A stretch of 64,000 nucleotides of DNA from Clostridium saccharobutylicum DSM 13864 (GCF_000473995.1 NC_022571.1:3379416-3443415); one strand, 5' to 3'. Shown: positions 55,251 through 64,000, numbered from the stretch's first letter. Notes: generated by a model from the sequence alone, not told the origin. Translations and numbers: made by a program.

Positions 55251-56753
55251 CTATTTTGAAGGAGCTAATACTCCTCCATCACTTAATGTAATTATTTGTC
55301 CATTAAGCCATGAATTATTACCCTTAGTATTATCATAATATATTGTATTACCATTATCTTTGATATTTTCAAGTGAACTATCTGCATCAGCTATACTTGA
55401 AACATATGATGTACCAGTTACATCCCAAGTACTATTTTCATCTAATGATATATTTAATTCTTTTGCAGTATTGCTATTATTTACTGTAGCTTTCAAAGTA
55501 CTTGATTTTAAATTAAGTTCTAGTGTACTGATATTATCTACTGTAATATCACCATCTAATGTTTGATTATCCGCATTAAATTTTAAATTACCACCATTTG
55601 AGCCTTTTTGACTCCATTCTCCATCATTACCTGCAACATTTAAAAGAACACCACTTCCAAATGAAAGTTCTGTATTAGAAAGATTAATTACTCCATTAGT
55701 ATTAGTTACAAAAAACATAGGTGCTGTTTCATATTTGTTTGAATCTGATGATATAGTTAATTTTGAATCTGTTGCTGAAAATGTACCATTTCCATTATCT
55801 GCATCTCCAGACATGCTTTGATATATCATAACTCCTGTATCATCAACACCGCCTGTACCACGTCCAATTGCATATCCAGTTAAATCACATTTATTTAATT
55901 CTATTGAATTTTTACCTTCTATAACTGCAATAGATGAACCTTTTGATAAACCTGTTGTATCCGAGACATTGATATCTCCTGTTGAATATATACATGGAGA
56001 TCCATTTCCACTTGTATTAAGAGTACTATTTTTAACTGTTACAGTACCTTCTCCTCTATCTGTAGCAACCGCTGCGCAGTGTGCTCCTGCTGTATTTATT
56101 GTTACATTATCCGCATCAATTTCTCCTGTATACGTTGCATCTAATCCTCTTGAATGATCTCCTGTTGTGTTTATTTTTACATTTTGTAAATTTATCTTTG
56201 TACCTTCGCCTGTTGCAAATACTGCATTTCCACCTGATACTGTTGTACTTATTTCAGTATCTTTAATAGACGCAGTAGAACCTGAATCAGCAAGGAATCC
56301 TGAATTAGCGCCAAAGAAGTCACTTGCTTCTTCTACAGTCATATCTCCAGATTTTTTATTTAAAGTAGAATCAGAAAGAGTTAATGATCCACTATTTGTA
56401 ACTTTAACTGTAGATTCATTTGATTCTGAAGAAATAATATCTTGATCATTCTTTGTTTCTGTTGTTCCATCAACCAACAGTACTCCCGTAGTTTTTACTT
56501 CACTTCCTTTATCCACACTAAATCCTCCCGATGGCATTTCTCCACCTTGACCGTTTGTAGGCATTTCTGGTGGAATTCCATTATCAGAATTATTTTGTGT
56601 AGAAGTAGAATTCGATGATTGTACATTTTCATAATAAGGAGTTGCATAATTATCCGTAGCTGCATTAGCTACAGTAAAATTTGTAAATCCACCTCCTATA
56701 ATTGAAATTATTGAACATATACAAATTAATTTTTTGATTTTTTTAGATACCAT
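55251..56753 (-). CDS. Secreted beta-helix adhesin-like protein
   Basis: A 500-residue exported protein: signal peptide KKIKKLICICSIISIIGGGF with a cleavage site after VANAA, a low-complexity linker rich in N, S and P, then many short repeats of beta-strand turns (VTNSGSLTLSDSTLNKKSG; ENVKINTTGDHSRGLDATYTG; VTVKNSTLNTSGNGSPCIY) typical of a right-handed parallel beta helix as in pectate-lyase-like or adhesin domains. No wall anchor LPxTG or S-layer domain is seen, and no catalytic residues can be named. RBS GGAGGT before ATG 56753. Could be a surface adhesin or polysaccharide-binding protein. Confidence 0.78.
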   Translation of the reverse strand: MVSKKIKKLICICSIISIIGGGFTNFTVANAATDNYATPYYENVQSSNSTSTQNNSDNGIPPEMPTNGQGGEMPSGGFSVDKGSEVKTTGVLLVDGTTETKNDQDIISSESNESTVKVTNSGSLTLSDSTLNKKSGDMTVEEASDFFGANSGFLADSGSTASIKDTEISTTVSGGNAVFATGEGTKINLQNVKINTTGDHSRGLDATYTGEIDADNVTINTAGAHCAAVATDRGEGTVTVKNSTLNTSGNGSPCIYSTGDINVSDTTGLSKGSSIAVIEGKNSIELNKCDLTGYAIGRGTGGVDDTGVMIYQSMSGDADNGNGTFSATDSKLTISSDSNKYETAPMFFVTNTNGVINLSNTELSFGSGVLLNVAGNDGEWSQKGSNGGNLKFNADNQTLDGDITVDNISTLELNLKSSTLKATVNNSNTAKELNISLDENSTWDVTGTSYVSSIADADSSLENIKDNGNTIYYDNTKGNNSWLNGQIITLSDGGVLAPSK

Positions 56754-56878
56754 ATCTATACCTCCAAAATATATTTAAGTTTATTATTTGAGTTAAGTAT
56801 ATAATAGTAATCTAAACGTTAGCTTAATCCATTATTTTTCTATTCAGTTGTATAAATTTAGGATTCATATCTTTTTTA

Positions 56879-58924
56879 TTACTCAACCTTTTGTATCAAA
56901 TTATTATCAATCAAAACTTTCAAAGAAAAACTCCTAAAAGTTCCATCACTAAACTTAAGTTTAATCTTATCCTTATCTTCTTCATTAAATTCTTCTATTT
57001 CTCCAATTCCATAAGTTCTATGAGCTACTTTATCACCAACTTCATATCCATATGTATCAACTGGCATATCATTTAGCTTTCCTTCTATGATAAATCTTGA
57101 AATATCCTTAAACTGGCCTTTTCTGCTTCTTGGAGAAAATAAATATAAATTATCTATTGCTCTTGTTATTGCAACATAAAATAATCTACGTTCTTCTTCA
57201 AGATTTTCTTTTATACTATTTGCATGTGGTATTGTTTCTTCAACACAATTAATAATATAGACATTTTTAAATTCCATACCTTTTACTCCATGGATTGTGC
57301 TAAGTATTACCCCTTCTTTTTTAGTCTTTGACTTACTTTCTTCTATACTTTGCTTTACCTCTTCAATATGTCCTAAAAACTCAAATATAGTTTTATACCC
57401 TTCTGCTGCTAATTTAAATTCTTCTATTACATCCTCAAAATCATCCAAGCTTTGTTTAGATTTTTCAGCATAGCTTTTTAAATAATCTATATATCCTAAA
57501 TCCATAATTATATATGCAATTGCTGATGATAATGAAATCTTGTTTAAATAATTAATATCTTTCTTCAACTCATCCAGCTTTTTCCTTTGAAATGGTGGCA
57601 TGTCTTCCTTTCCCATTATTATGTCAAAAGGATTTTCTTCCTTAACATAATTTTTTATAAAGCTTAAATTGCTTTTACTTATATACCTAAATGGTTTATT
57701 TATTATTTTAAGAAAACTTTCTCTATCAAATTGATTGATTGCCAATCTTAAGTACGCAATCAAATCTCTACATATAAAATGCTCAAAAAAATTGTATTCC
57801 CTATCTAATAATGTAAAAGGAATTTTACGCTTAGTTAAGACATCTATCACTGTCATAGATTCTACATTTGTTCTATACAATACAGCATTATCCTCATAAG
57901 GTATATTTAAATTCTTATTTTGCATAATAATATCAACTAAACTCTCAGCTTGCATTTTTTCATTATATGAATTAAACCACCTAATGATCCCCTCACTATC
58001 TTTGTTAGATTTTATTTCCTTATTATTTCTTTCCTTATTAAACTTTATTACATCCTTTGATTTATTTACTATATTCATCCTGCTTCTATAATTAACAGAT
58101 AAATAATACTTTTTACCTTCATTAAATATTTTTTGAAAGCTAACCATATATTCCGGCTTAGAACCTCTAAATGAGTAAATACATTGATCTTCATCTCCAA
58201 CCGCAAAAAGTGAATTATTATCACCATCATTAATCAATTTCAAAAAATCTATCTGCATTTCATCACAATCTTGAAATTCATCAACTAGTATATACTTAAA
58301 TAATTTTCTGTAACCTAAAAGTATGTTTTTATTTTTTCTAAGTAAATCCAATACTTCTATAGCTAAATCATCAAAATCATATTTATTATATTCTCTTTTA
58401 TACTCCTCATATTTCTCAAGACATTTCTCAAAAATCTCCTTTGCAAGAGATGGCTTGAATGTAGATATATCCGCTCTTGAAGTTTTATATAATGATATAT
58501 TATTTATAGCTTCTTTTACCTTATCATCATTAACATCATCAAAATATTTACTCAAGACATTGCTTACTATTTTATGAGCAATGCCACCATCAATTATATC
58601 TATCTTTTTCCCACACTTTAGAAGCATTTTGTAAAATAATCCATGAAATGTTCCAAAAAACGGTGACCTATTTACATTAGACATTTGTAAAAATCTTTTT
58701 TCACTAACTATCTGCGCGTATCTTTTTTTCATATTTTCTGCTGCTGCTTTTGTAAATGTAATTATTATTATATTTCCATTAGAAACTTTTTTATCACTTA
58801 CTAAATGATCTACTTTATTTATTATAACTGTCGTTTTCCCAGATCCTGGTGCAGCAACTATCAAAGCATTTCTGTCTTCACATTTTATTGCACTCATCTG
58901 ATATTTATCAAGGTTATACCCCAC
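56879..58924 (-). CDS. UvrD/PcrA-like superfamily 1 helicase
   Basis: A 681-residue ATP-dependent 3'-5' DNA helicase. Motifs: Q-motif region NLDKYQMSAI, Walker A VAAPGSGKTTVI near residue 33, Walker B LVDEFQDCDEMQ near residue 212, GDEDQCIYSFRGS, VNYRSRMNIV, TIHGVKGMEFKNVYI near residue 545, and LFYVAITRAIDNLYLF. A C-terminal Tudor-like segment GDKVAHRTYGIGEIEEF is like the RNAP-binding tail of PcrA. Shorter than typical PcrA (about 740), so it may be a paralogue. GTG start at 58924 after AAGGA. Confidence 0.9.
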   Translation of the reverse strand: MGYNLDKYQMSAIKCEDRNALIVAAPGSGKTTVIINKVDHLVSDKKVSNGNIIIITFTKAAAENMKKRYAQIVSEKRFLQMSNVNRSPFFGTFHGLFYKMLLKCGKKIDIIDGGIAHKIVSNVLSKYFDDVNDDKVKEAINNISLYKTSRADISTFKPSLAKEIFEKCLEKYEEYKREYNKYDFDDLAIEVLDLLRKNKNILLGYRKLFKYILVDEFQDCDEMQIDFLKLINDGDNNSLFAVGDEDQCIYSFRGSKPEYMVSFQKIFNEGKKYYLSVNYRSRMNIVNKSKDVIKFNKERNNKEIKSNKDSEGIIRWFNSYNEKMQAESLVDIIMQNKNLNIPYEDNAVLYRTNVESMTVIDVLTKRKIPFTLLDREYNFFEHFICRDLIAYLRLAINQFDRESFLKIINKPFRYISKSNLSFIKNYVKEENPFDIIMGKEDMPPFQRKKLDELKKDINYLNKISLSSAIAYIIMDLGYIDYLKSYAEKSKQSLDDFEDVIEEFKLAAEGYKTIFEFLGHIEEVKQSIEESKSKTKKEGVILSTIHGVKGMEFKNVYIINCVEETIPHANSIKENLEEERRLFYVAITRAIDNLYLFSPRSRKGQFKDISRFIIEGKLNDMPVDTYGYEVGDKVAHRTYGIGEIEEFNEEDKDKIKLKFSDGTFRSFSLKVLIDNNLIQKVE

Positions 58925-59209
58925 TATTTAATCCTTCTTTCTAAACAATTGTATTTTTAATTGTATCCATATCTATTTTTTATATAATTAATAATTATAA
59001 CATTTCATATAGTAACAATCATGTTCTTTTATTTTATTTTCATATTCTATAAAATTTAAGGCATATTCAAAATCAAGTGGTAGGTAAATATATTGTAATC
59101 AAGCTATTATAGATGTAAAATAGTTTTATATATACATTTGAAATAGATGTATTTCAGAAACTAATGTTATATAATTTAATTACTTTGTGTATTTAAAAAG
59201 GAGATTATT

Positions 59210-60688
59210 ATGAATAATAAATCACATTTCAACGTAAAAGACGAAAGAAATTTAACAATGCTAGTTGATTTTTATGAATTAACTATGGGCAATGGATATT
59301 TTGATAAAGGACTTAAAGATAAAATAGCTTATTTCGATATGTTTTTCAGAAGAATTCCAGATGAAGGCGGATACTGTATAATGGCTGGTGTTGAGCAATT
59401 AATACACTATCTTAGTAATTTAAAGTTTACTGATAATGATATCGAATACTTAAGAAATAAAAATACTTTTTCTGAAGAATTTCTTGATTATTTGAAAAAC
59501 TTTGAATTTACTTGTGATGTTTGGGCTGTACCAGAAGGTAATCCTGTATTTCCTAACGAACCACTTGTAACAGTTCGTGGACCTGTAATTCAAGCACAAT
59601 TTGTTGAAACAATGATTCTTTTAACTATAAATCATCAAACTTTAATTGCTACAAAAGCTCACAGAATTTGTAGTGCAGCTGATGGTCGTCCTGTAATGGA
59701 ATTTGGTTCTAGAAGAGCTCAAGGATATGATGGTGCTATATATGGTGCTAGAGCTGCTATTATAGGTGGATGTAATTCAACAGCTTGTACTTTATCTGAT
59801 AGGATGTTTAATATACCAGCCGTAGGTACTATGGCTCATAGCTGGGTACAACTATATGATACTGAATTTGAAGCTTTTAAAGCCTGGGCTGAAATTTATC
59901 CAGATGATTGTGTATTATTAATTGATACATATAATGTTATAAAATCTGGTATTCCAAATGCGATTAAAGTATTTGATGAAATTTTAAAGCCTCTTGGAAA
60001 GAGACCTCTCGGAGTTAGAATTGATTCTGGTGATATTACTTATCTAACAAAAAAATGTAGATCTATGCTTGATGAAGCTGGTTATGAAGATTGTAGCATA
60101 GTAATTTCTAATTCTCTTGATGAACATATCATAAAAGATGTATTAGACCAAGGTGCTTGCATTGACTCATTTGGTGTTGGTGAAAGACTTATTACAGCGA
60201 AATCCGAACCAGTTTTTGGTGGTGTATATAAACTAGTTGCATTAGAAGGCAATAGTGATATAATCCCTAAAATTAAAATAAGCGAAAATGATGAAAAAAT
60301 AACTAATCCAGGATTCAAAAAAATAGTAAGAATTTTTGATAAATCATCTCATAAAGCATTAGCTGATTTAATTACTTTAAGAGATGAAAAAATTAATGAA
60401 GACGAACCATTAATACTGTTTAATCCTGTTCATACTTGGAAAAGAAAAAAAATCACAAATTATTATACTAAAGATCTACAAGTTCAAATATTTGAAAATG
60501 GAAAATGTGTATATGAATCTCCTAGCGTTTTAGAAATCAAGGAATTTGCAAAAAATGAAACAAATAAATTGTGGCCTGAAGTATTAAGATTTGAAAATCC
60601 ACATACGTATTATGTAGATTTATCCCAAAATCTTTGGTCATTAAAACAATCATTGCTTCATAAATATACTGATTCATATGAATCTTAG
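59210..60688 (+). CDS. pncB: Nicotinate phosphoribosyltransferase
   Basis: NAD salvage enzyme making nicotinate mononucleotide from nicotinate and PRPP, 492 residues. Motifs: LVDFYELTMGNGYF near the start, TKAHRICSAADGRPVMEFGSRRAQGYDGAIYGARAAIIGG near residue 155-195, LIDTYNV near residue 245, and LGVRIDSGDITYL near residue 270. RBS AAAGGAG at 59198-59204. Terminated by the hairpin at 60718-60768. It fits with the niacin-like ECF S component in this window, but the two are 51 kb apart. Confidence 0.96.
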   Translation: MNNKSHFNVKDERNLTMLVDFYELTMGNGYFDKGLKDKIAYFDMFFRRIPDEGGYCIMAGVEQLIHYLSNLKFTDNDIEYLRNKNTFSEEFLDYLKNFEFTCDVWAVPEGNPVFPNEPLVTVRGPVIQAQFVETMILLTINHQTLIATKAHRICSAADGRPVMEFGSRRAQGYDGAIYGARAAIIGGCNSTACTLSDRMFNIPAVGTMAHSWVQLYDTEFEAFKAWAEIYPDDCVLLIDTYNVIKSGIPNAIKVFDEILKPLGKRPLGVRIDSGDITYLTKKCRSMLDEAGYEDCSIVISNSLDEHIIKDVLDQGACIDSFGVGERLITAKSEPVFGGVYKLVALEGNSDIIPKIKISENDEKITNPGFKKIVRIFDKSSHKALADLITLRDEKINEDEPLILFNPVHTWKRKKITNYYTKDLQVQIFENGKCVYESPSVLEIKEFAKNETNKLWPEVLRFENPHTYYVDLSQNLWSLKQSLLHKYTDSYES

Positions 60689-60717
60689 AATTATTTAACC
60701 CAAAAAAATAATTAACA

Positions 60718-60768
60718 AAAAAGAGATTTAGAATAAAACATCATTAAGCTTTATTCTAATCTCTTTTT
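60718..60768 (+). terminator. Terminator of pncB
   Basis: AAAAAGAGATTTAGAATAAA against TTTATTCTAATCTCTTTTT with one bulged base and a 12-base loop. Confidence 0.8.
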
Positions 60769-60770
60769 AT

Positions 60771-60930
60771 TTAGGTACACTCAAAAAATAATAGGCCAGT
60801 ACACTTGTTAATTTCGCATCATACTGCTTCATAGAGTTTTACTAATAGCTCAAACTATGAATAGAATTGGTTTCCTTGTCTACCATCAAATATACGTCGC
60901 GTTTGGTATATCATTTTTTCATGTGCCTTA
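60771..60930. repeat. Family 2 palindromic element, copy 6
   Basis: Ends TTAGGTACACTCAAAAAATA and ATCATTTTTTCATGTGCCTTA. On the minus strand its TAAGGCACATG starts exactly with the stop codon of the cysteine-rich gene. Confidence 0.7.
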
Positions 60931-61164
60931 GTAATTAATATTTGTTTTTTTCTCATCATCATAAATTGAAAAATTAAAAAAACTATATTCTTGTGACTTT
61001 CTTGCGTTAAAATTTATATTATTTAACGATGTTCCTGTACATTCACAAAAAATACATTGTTCTCCTTCTTGCTCTTGTACTAATTCTCCACATAACATAG
61101 GACATTCTCCATAACATTTTACTGTTTGCTTTTGTGTCGACCAAAATGGACACTTATTACTCAT
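60928..61164 (-). CDS. Small cysteine-rich protein
   Basis: A 78-residue protein with eight cysteines in the pattern CPFWSTQKQTVKCYGECPMLCG...EQCIFCEC, which suggests binding of iron-sulfur or zinc; no named family recognised. The C-terminal part (YSFFNFSIYDDEKKTNINY) is hydrophilic. ATG 61164 is chosen for AAGGGTGG before it (GTG nine bases upstream is inside that site). The stop codon TAA is shared with the end of a family 2 element. Confidence 0.75.
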   Translation of the reverse strand: MSNKCPFWSTQKQTVKCYGECPMLCGELVQEQEGEQCIFCECTGTSLNNINFNARKSQEYSFFNFSIYDDEKKTNINY

Positions 61165-61284
61165 AAACCCCACCCTTTTCTCAATTGACTCTCATACTTT
61201 AATAACTCATAAATCCGTAATTTATGAATTCATTATATTACACAAGTCATAAAAAGTAAACATTTTACATAAATATATTTTTCT

Positions 61285-61321
61285 ACAAAAAAAAGGAACA
61301 ACCATCCTTGATTGTTCCTTT
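61285..61321 (-). terminator. Terminator after hypothetical gene
   Basis: AAAGGAACAA / TTGTTCCTTT with a 10-base loop, followed on the minus strand by a U run; 14 bp after the stop at 61335. Confidence 0.75.
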
Positions 61322-61334
61322 AAAATCTTTTTTA

Positions 61335-61652
61335 TTATATATTCTTTGTAACAGTAATATTTATAATTTCATTTTGGAATGCTTTAAGTAATGCTTTTTC
61401 TAAAACTTTTTCTTTATCAAAGTTTGCTATATCCTTACATTCTGCAAAAACTTTATTTTTTTGTCCTTTAACATTTTTATAAGTTAAAGTAACATTTGGC
61501 TTATCATACTCTACTTCCAAAATCTTTATTCCCCATGAAATTTGAGCAAAATCACCCTCAACATTCAAAGTGGTTAAATCTTTTAATTTTTCATTATCCT
61601 TACTTGGATCATTAACAATTATTAATTCTTCTCCAACTTTATACTTACCCAT
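61335..61652 (-). CDS. Hypothetical protein
   Basis: A 105-residue mixed alpha/beta soluble protein (IIVNDPSKDNEKLKDLTTLN, KILEVEYDKPNVTLTYKNVKG, KVLEKALLKAFQNEIINITV). No family recognised, no signal peptide or motif. AGGAGG precedes ATG 61652, and the gene has its own terminator, so it is expressed as a single unit divergent from perR. Confidence 0.72.
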   Translation of the reverse strand: MGKYKVGEELIIVNDPSKDNEKLKDLTTLNVEGDFAQISWGIKILEVEYDKPNVTLTYKNVKGQKNKVFAECKDIANFDKEKVLEKALLKAFQNEIINITVTKNI

Positions 61653-61957
61653 ATAAATACGCCTCCTAATTTAAATGATTAGTCACTTATTTTATAATCA
61701 GTAACGTCATCTAATAAATGTAGTAAAACTACTCATTATATAACATCTCTCAATGTATAAATTAACTAGTATTTAAACTACTTTTTTACTAACTTAATAA
61801 TTAATTAGTAATTTTCTTATTTACATTTTAACAAACTTTACCTTGAGATACAATAATTTTTTTAATACCACTTTTAAATCTACATTTAATCTATAATTTA
61901 CTTTAGTTTTCTCATTATATATATTATTTATTCTTTTCATAAATAACATTCGCCAAT

Positions 61958-61972
61958 TAATAATGATTATCT
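61958..61972. promoter_or_regulatory. Per/Fur-type operator upstream of perR
   Basis: TAATAATGATTATCT is a 7-1-7 imperfect palindrome matching 13 of 15 positions of TGATAATnATTATCA and 12 of 15 of the PerR box TTATAATnATTATAA. It lies 24 bp before the perR -35 box, suggesting autoregulation. Confidence 0.55.
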
Positions 61973-61995
61973 AACAATAATACTAATTAATATCA

Positions 61996-62025
61996 TTGAC
62001 TATATATACATTTTTATGATATAAT
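61996..62025 (+). promoter_or_regulatory. Promoter of perR
   Basis: TTGACT (61996-62001), 18-bp spacer, TATAAT (62020-62025). Confidence 0.65.
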
Positions 62026-62060
62026 TTTGTATGAAAATATAATAAGTGAGGTATTTAACA

Positions 62061-62468
62061 ATGGAACATATAGCTTCAATTTTTAATAAAAAAAAGCTAA
62101 AATTAACCCCACAAAGACTTGCTGTATATAACTATCTAATAAATACTACTGCTCATCCTTCTGCAGATACTATTTATACAGATATTCATGTTCAATACCC
62201 AACTATGAGCTTAGCTACAGTTTATAAAGCATTAAAGACATTAGTAGAAGTAGGGTTAATTCAAGAACTAAACGTTGGAGAAGGTAATTTTAGATATGAT
62301 GGAAATCCAACTCCTCATCTCCACCTACAGTGTTTGACTTGTGGGAAAGTTGATGATTTTAATAATTTTTCACTTGACAATCTTAATTCTTTAGCACAGG
62401 AACATACTGACTATGAAATAGTCTCTAATAAAGTTTATTTCTATGGCTATTGTAAAAATTGTCAATAA
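62061..62468 (+). CDS. perR: Peroxide-responsive repressor PerR (Fur family)
   Basis: A 135-residue Fur-family repressor. The regulatory metal ligands of B. subtilis PerR (H37, D85, H91, H93, D104) align at a constant offset of five as H32, D80, H86, H88 and D99, and the zinc cysteines (C96, C99, C136, C139) as C91, C94, C131 and C134. Aspartate at the D104 position, rather than the glutamate of Fur, supports metal-catalysed oxidation and a PerR call. ATG 62061 is preferred with GTGAGGT upstream. Operator-like palindrome and sigma-A promoter precede it. Confidence 0.9.
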   Translation: MEHIASIFNKKKLKLTPQRLAVYNYLINTTAHPSADTIYTDIHVQYPTMSLATVYKALKTLVEVGLIQELNVGEGNFRYDGNPTPHLHLQCLTCGKVDDFNNFSLDNLNSLAQEHTDYEIVSNKVYFYGYCKNCQ

Positions 62469-62479
62469 CATTTAATTTT

Positions 62480-62524
62480 GGCTATAATTTAAATAATATA
62501 TTTTTTATTATTTAAATTATAGCC
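62480..62524 (+). terminator. Terminator of perR
   Basis: Perfect 17-bp stem GGCTATAATTTAAATAA / TTATTTAAATTATAGCC followed by TTTTTG. Confidence 0.85.
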
Positions 62525-62579
62525 TTTTTGCATAATATACACCTCATTATTCACATATAATTTATTGAGGTGATATGCA

Positions 62580-63506
62580 ATGAAAATATTAATATTAAAG
62601 AAAAAAATTATAATAAATATAATTGTTATAACATGCCTACTGTTTTTATTCCTTGTAGTATTTTACTTAACTTCAAGTAAATTTACTTCAATCCAGACTA
62701 TTTATCCCTTAAATTTTTCTAAAGATATTCAATATGATCTTACAGGTGATGGTGTTAAAGATACTATAGAAACTATAGATGGTCAAAACCAAATTGATTT
62801 TAATATAAAATCTCTTGACAAAGACTATTATCTATCTAAACAAATTAATAATAAAATACTTTTTACTATTAATAATCATTGGTCACCTAAAGTTTTTATT
62901 CATGATATTTCTAGAGATTCTATACCAGAAATTATTATTCAAGGTTCAAAAAATAATAAAAGTGTAAACTATATATTTAGCTGGGATAAGAAAAAATTTT
63001 CCTTAATATCTTCAACTAATAAAAATATTTTAGGTATATTAGATTGTAAAAACACAAAAACACCTCAGTGTTACTCAATATCTTCTAGTGAAGGTATAAG
63101 TTCATTAAATAGCTTCATGCTTATTAATGATAATATATTAGATACAACATCTGAGAATCCTACAGTTCCTTCCTTAGACTCTGTTACAAGTTTTATTAAT
63201 TTAATTGAAATACCTTATAACCTTGACGAAACTCCTGATATATTTACTACTAGCATAAATAGCGATGAATTATCTTTACTTTGGAATTTAGATAAAGATA
63301 ACTTTTCCTATACTTTTCAAAATGCTTTTTTCTATGATTATGAATGGAATAACTCAGGAGAACCAACAGCTATAAAATGGAGATTATCATTCGAAAAAAA
63401 TAAACTTAAAGGCTCTATAAATGATAAAAGTGAATTTGTTATATTAGTAGATGTGGTAAAAAGTAATTCATCCTATAAAATTTCTTCTATACAAAAATCT
63501 AAATAG
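62580..63506 (+). CDS. Membrane-anchored hypothetical protein with FG-GAP-like repeats
   Basis: A 308-residue protein with one N-terminal membrane anchor (KKIIINIIVITCLLFLFLVVFYLT) and an extracytoplasmic domain. YDLTGDGVKDTIE and DISRDSIPEIIIQG are the D-x-D/N-G-x-D-E/I loops seen in FG-GAP/VCBS integrin-like propeller repeats, so it may bind calcium. No enzymatic motif. RBS TGAGGTG before ATG 62580. No operon partner. Confidence 0.72.
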   Translation: MKILILKKKIIINIIVITCLLFLFLVVFYLTSSKFTSIQTIYPLNFSKDIQYDLTGDGVKDTIETIDGQNQIDFNIKSLDKDYYLSKQINNKILFTINNHWSPKVFIHDISRDSIPEIIIQGSKNNKSVNYIFSWDKKKFSLISSTNKNILGILDCKNTKTPQCYSISSSEGISSLNSFMLINDNILDTTSENPTVPSLDSVTSFINLIEIPYNLDETPDIFTTSINSDELSLLWNLDKDNFSYTFQNAFFYDYEWNNSGEPTAIKWRLSFEKNKLKGSINDKSEFVILVDVVKSNSSYKISSIQKSK

Positions 63507-63517
63507 TCTGTAAAAAT

Positions 63518-63539
63518 ACAAAGGCCGCATATGCGGCCT
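63518..63539 (-). terminator. GC-rich terminator
   Basis: Perfect palindrome AGGCCGCATATGCGGCCT (63522-63539); on the minus strand it is followed by TTTGTATTTTT. It is unusual in being GC-rich in such AT-rich DNA. It would end the transcript of the Asn/Lys-rich gene. Confidence 0.65.
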
Positions 63540-63620
63540 AAAAGGGGGATGGGGGGTGCTTAATGAAATAAAAATTTATTTCATTAAGCTTGTAGGAGAA
63601 TGCTTTCTCCATTACATTAA
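63540..63620. other. G-rich and hairpin-rich intergenic region
   Basis: Immediately next to the palindrome is AAAAGGGGGATGGGGGGTGC, then a perfect hairpin GCTTAATGAAATAAA / TTTATTTCATTAAGC (63558-63590) and GGAGA / TTCTCC. No ORF covers it. See findings. Confidence 0.45.
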
Positions 63621-63689
63621 TATTCTTACCAAAATTTCTTTTTCTATACACCATATTGAAATTTTTCATAATCAAAACTTTTTAGTTTT

Positions 63690-64000
63690 TTAAACATCTT
63701 TAAATGCTCCAGAATTATACAATTCTATTATTTTATCTATAAATTTTATTTTATCAGGATGAACATAACACCTTAAAGACATTAAAAATTGTAAATCAGC
63801 ATCATTCTTCTTATCATTTTTAATATTAGTACTCTTTTTATCATTTTTGCTATCAGCCTTTTTACCTAAATTATTAGTATTCGTATTTTTAATATTCTTA
63901 TTCTTATTTTCATTTTTATTATTTATATTACTAGTATTCATATTAGTATTCATATTAGAATTATTATTTATATTGTTACTGTTATTAGGATATGGATTCA
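63690..64000 (-). CDS. Asn/Lys-rich low-complexity protein (5' end beyond window)
   Basis: The reading frame is open to the window edge, so the N-terminus is missing. The visible part has long Asn/Lys/Thr stretches (NNSNNINNNSNMNTNMNTSN, then ENKNKNIKNTNTNNLGKKADSKN) and a more ordinary C-terminal domain DLQFLMSLRCYVHPDKIKFI then DKIIELYNSGAFKDV. No family recognised. No start codon can be chosen. Internal Met-Asn-Thr repeats could be start sites as well. Confidence 0.6.
   Translation of the reverse strand, partial: NPYPNNSNNINNNSNMNTNMNTSNINNKNENKNKNIKNTNTNNLGKKADSKNDKKSTNIKNDKKNDADLQFLMSLRCYVHPDKIKFIDKIIELYNSGAFKDV

Overview
This window is a chromosomal segment of a low-GC, spore-forming Firmicute, very probably Clostridium sensu stricto and perhaps close to the C. 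beijerinckii / C. saccharoperbutylacetonicum group (the genus is an inference from AT richness, Gram-positive Shine-Dalgarno sites, frequent TTG/GTG starts, HPr kinase, a Spo0E-like protein, SpoVB-like flippases, an S-box riboswitch and 6S RNA). No rRNA, tRNA, prophage or CRISPR array was seen.

Left part (1-17 kb): an APC amino-acid permease cut by the window edge and preceded by a promoter-proximal terminator; a PHP phosphoesterase; M18 aminopeptidase; HprK; UPF0291; a Spo0E-like protein near two inverted Spo0A boxes; a 6S RNA gene; an ECF S component of niacin type; an MBL-fold hydrolase; an IS4-family element; then a SAM-I-riboswitch operon luxS - methionine synthase activation domain - metH (activation domain split off), followed by tagO. 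Centre left (17-26 kb): a complete V-type ATPase operon in the Enterococcus hirae order F-I-K-E-C-G-A-B-D, with a Na+-type c-ring signature.

Centre (26-37 kb), the most interesting region: a D-glutamate / 5-oxoproline cluster. It holds D-alanine aminotransferase, the two halves of D-glutamate cyclase as separate proteins, PxpA, alanine racemase, PxpB, PxpC, a biotin carboxyl carrier and a biotin carboxylase, next to an Lrp/AsnC regulator. PxpB+PxpC+carrier+carboxylase together amount to a urea-carboxylase-like machine split over four polypeptides. The operon begins with a leader that carries an intrinsic terminator.

Right part (37-64 kb): a B12-binding radical SAM protein, a secreted PTP-like phosphatase, a fluoride module (fluoride riboswitch - CLC-F antiporter, with convergent CrcB), two SpoVB/MurJ-type flippases, a pseudouridine synthase, an M20 amidohydrolase, an FtsA-like actin-fold protein, an IS1182-family element, a secreted beta-helix protein, a UvrD-type helicase, PncB, PerR with its own operator, and several hypotheticals.

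Threaded through the window are two families of imperfect palindromic elements. Family 1 has ends near TAGATAAACAACTT and is 100-290 bp long; family 2 has ends near TTAAGGCACATGAAAA and is 50-290 bp long. They lie between genes, often directly on stop codons, and both insertion sequences are inserted inside family 1 copies.
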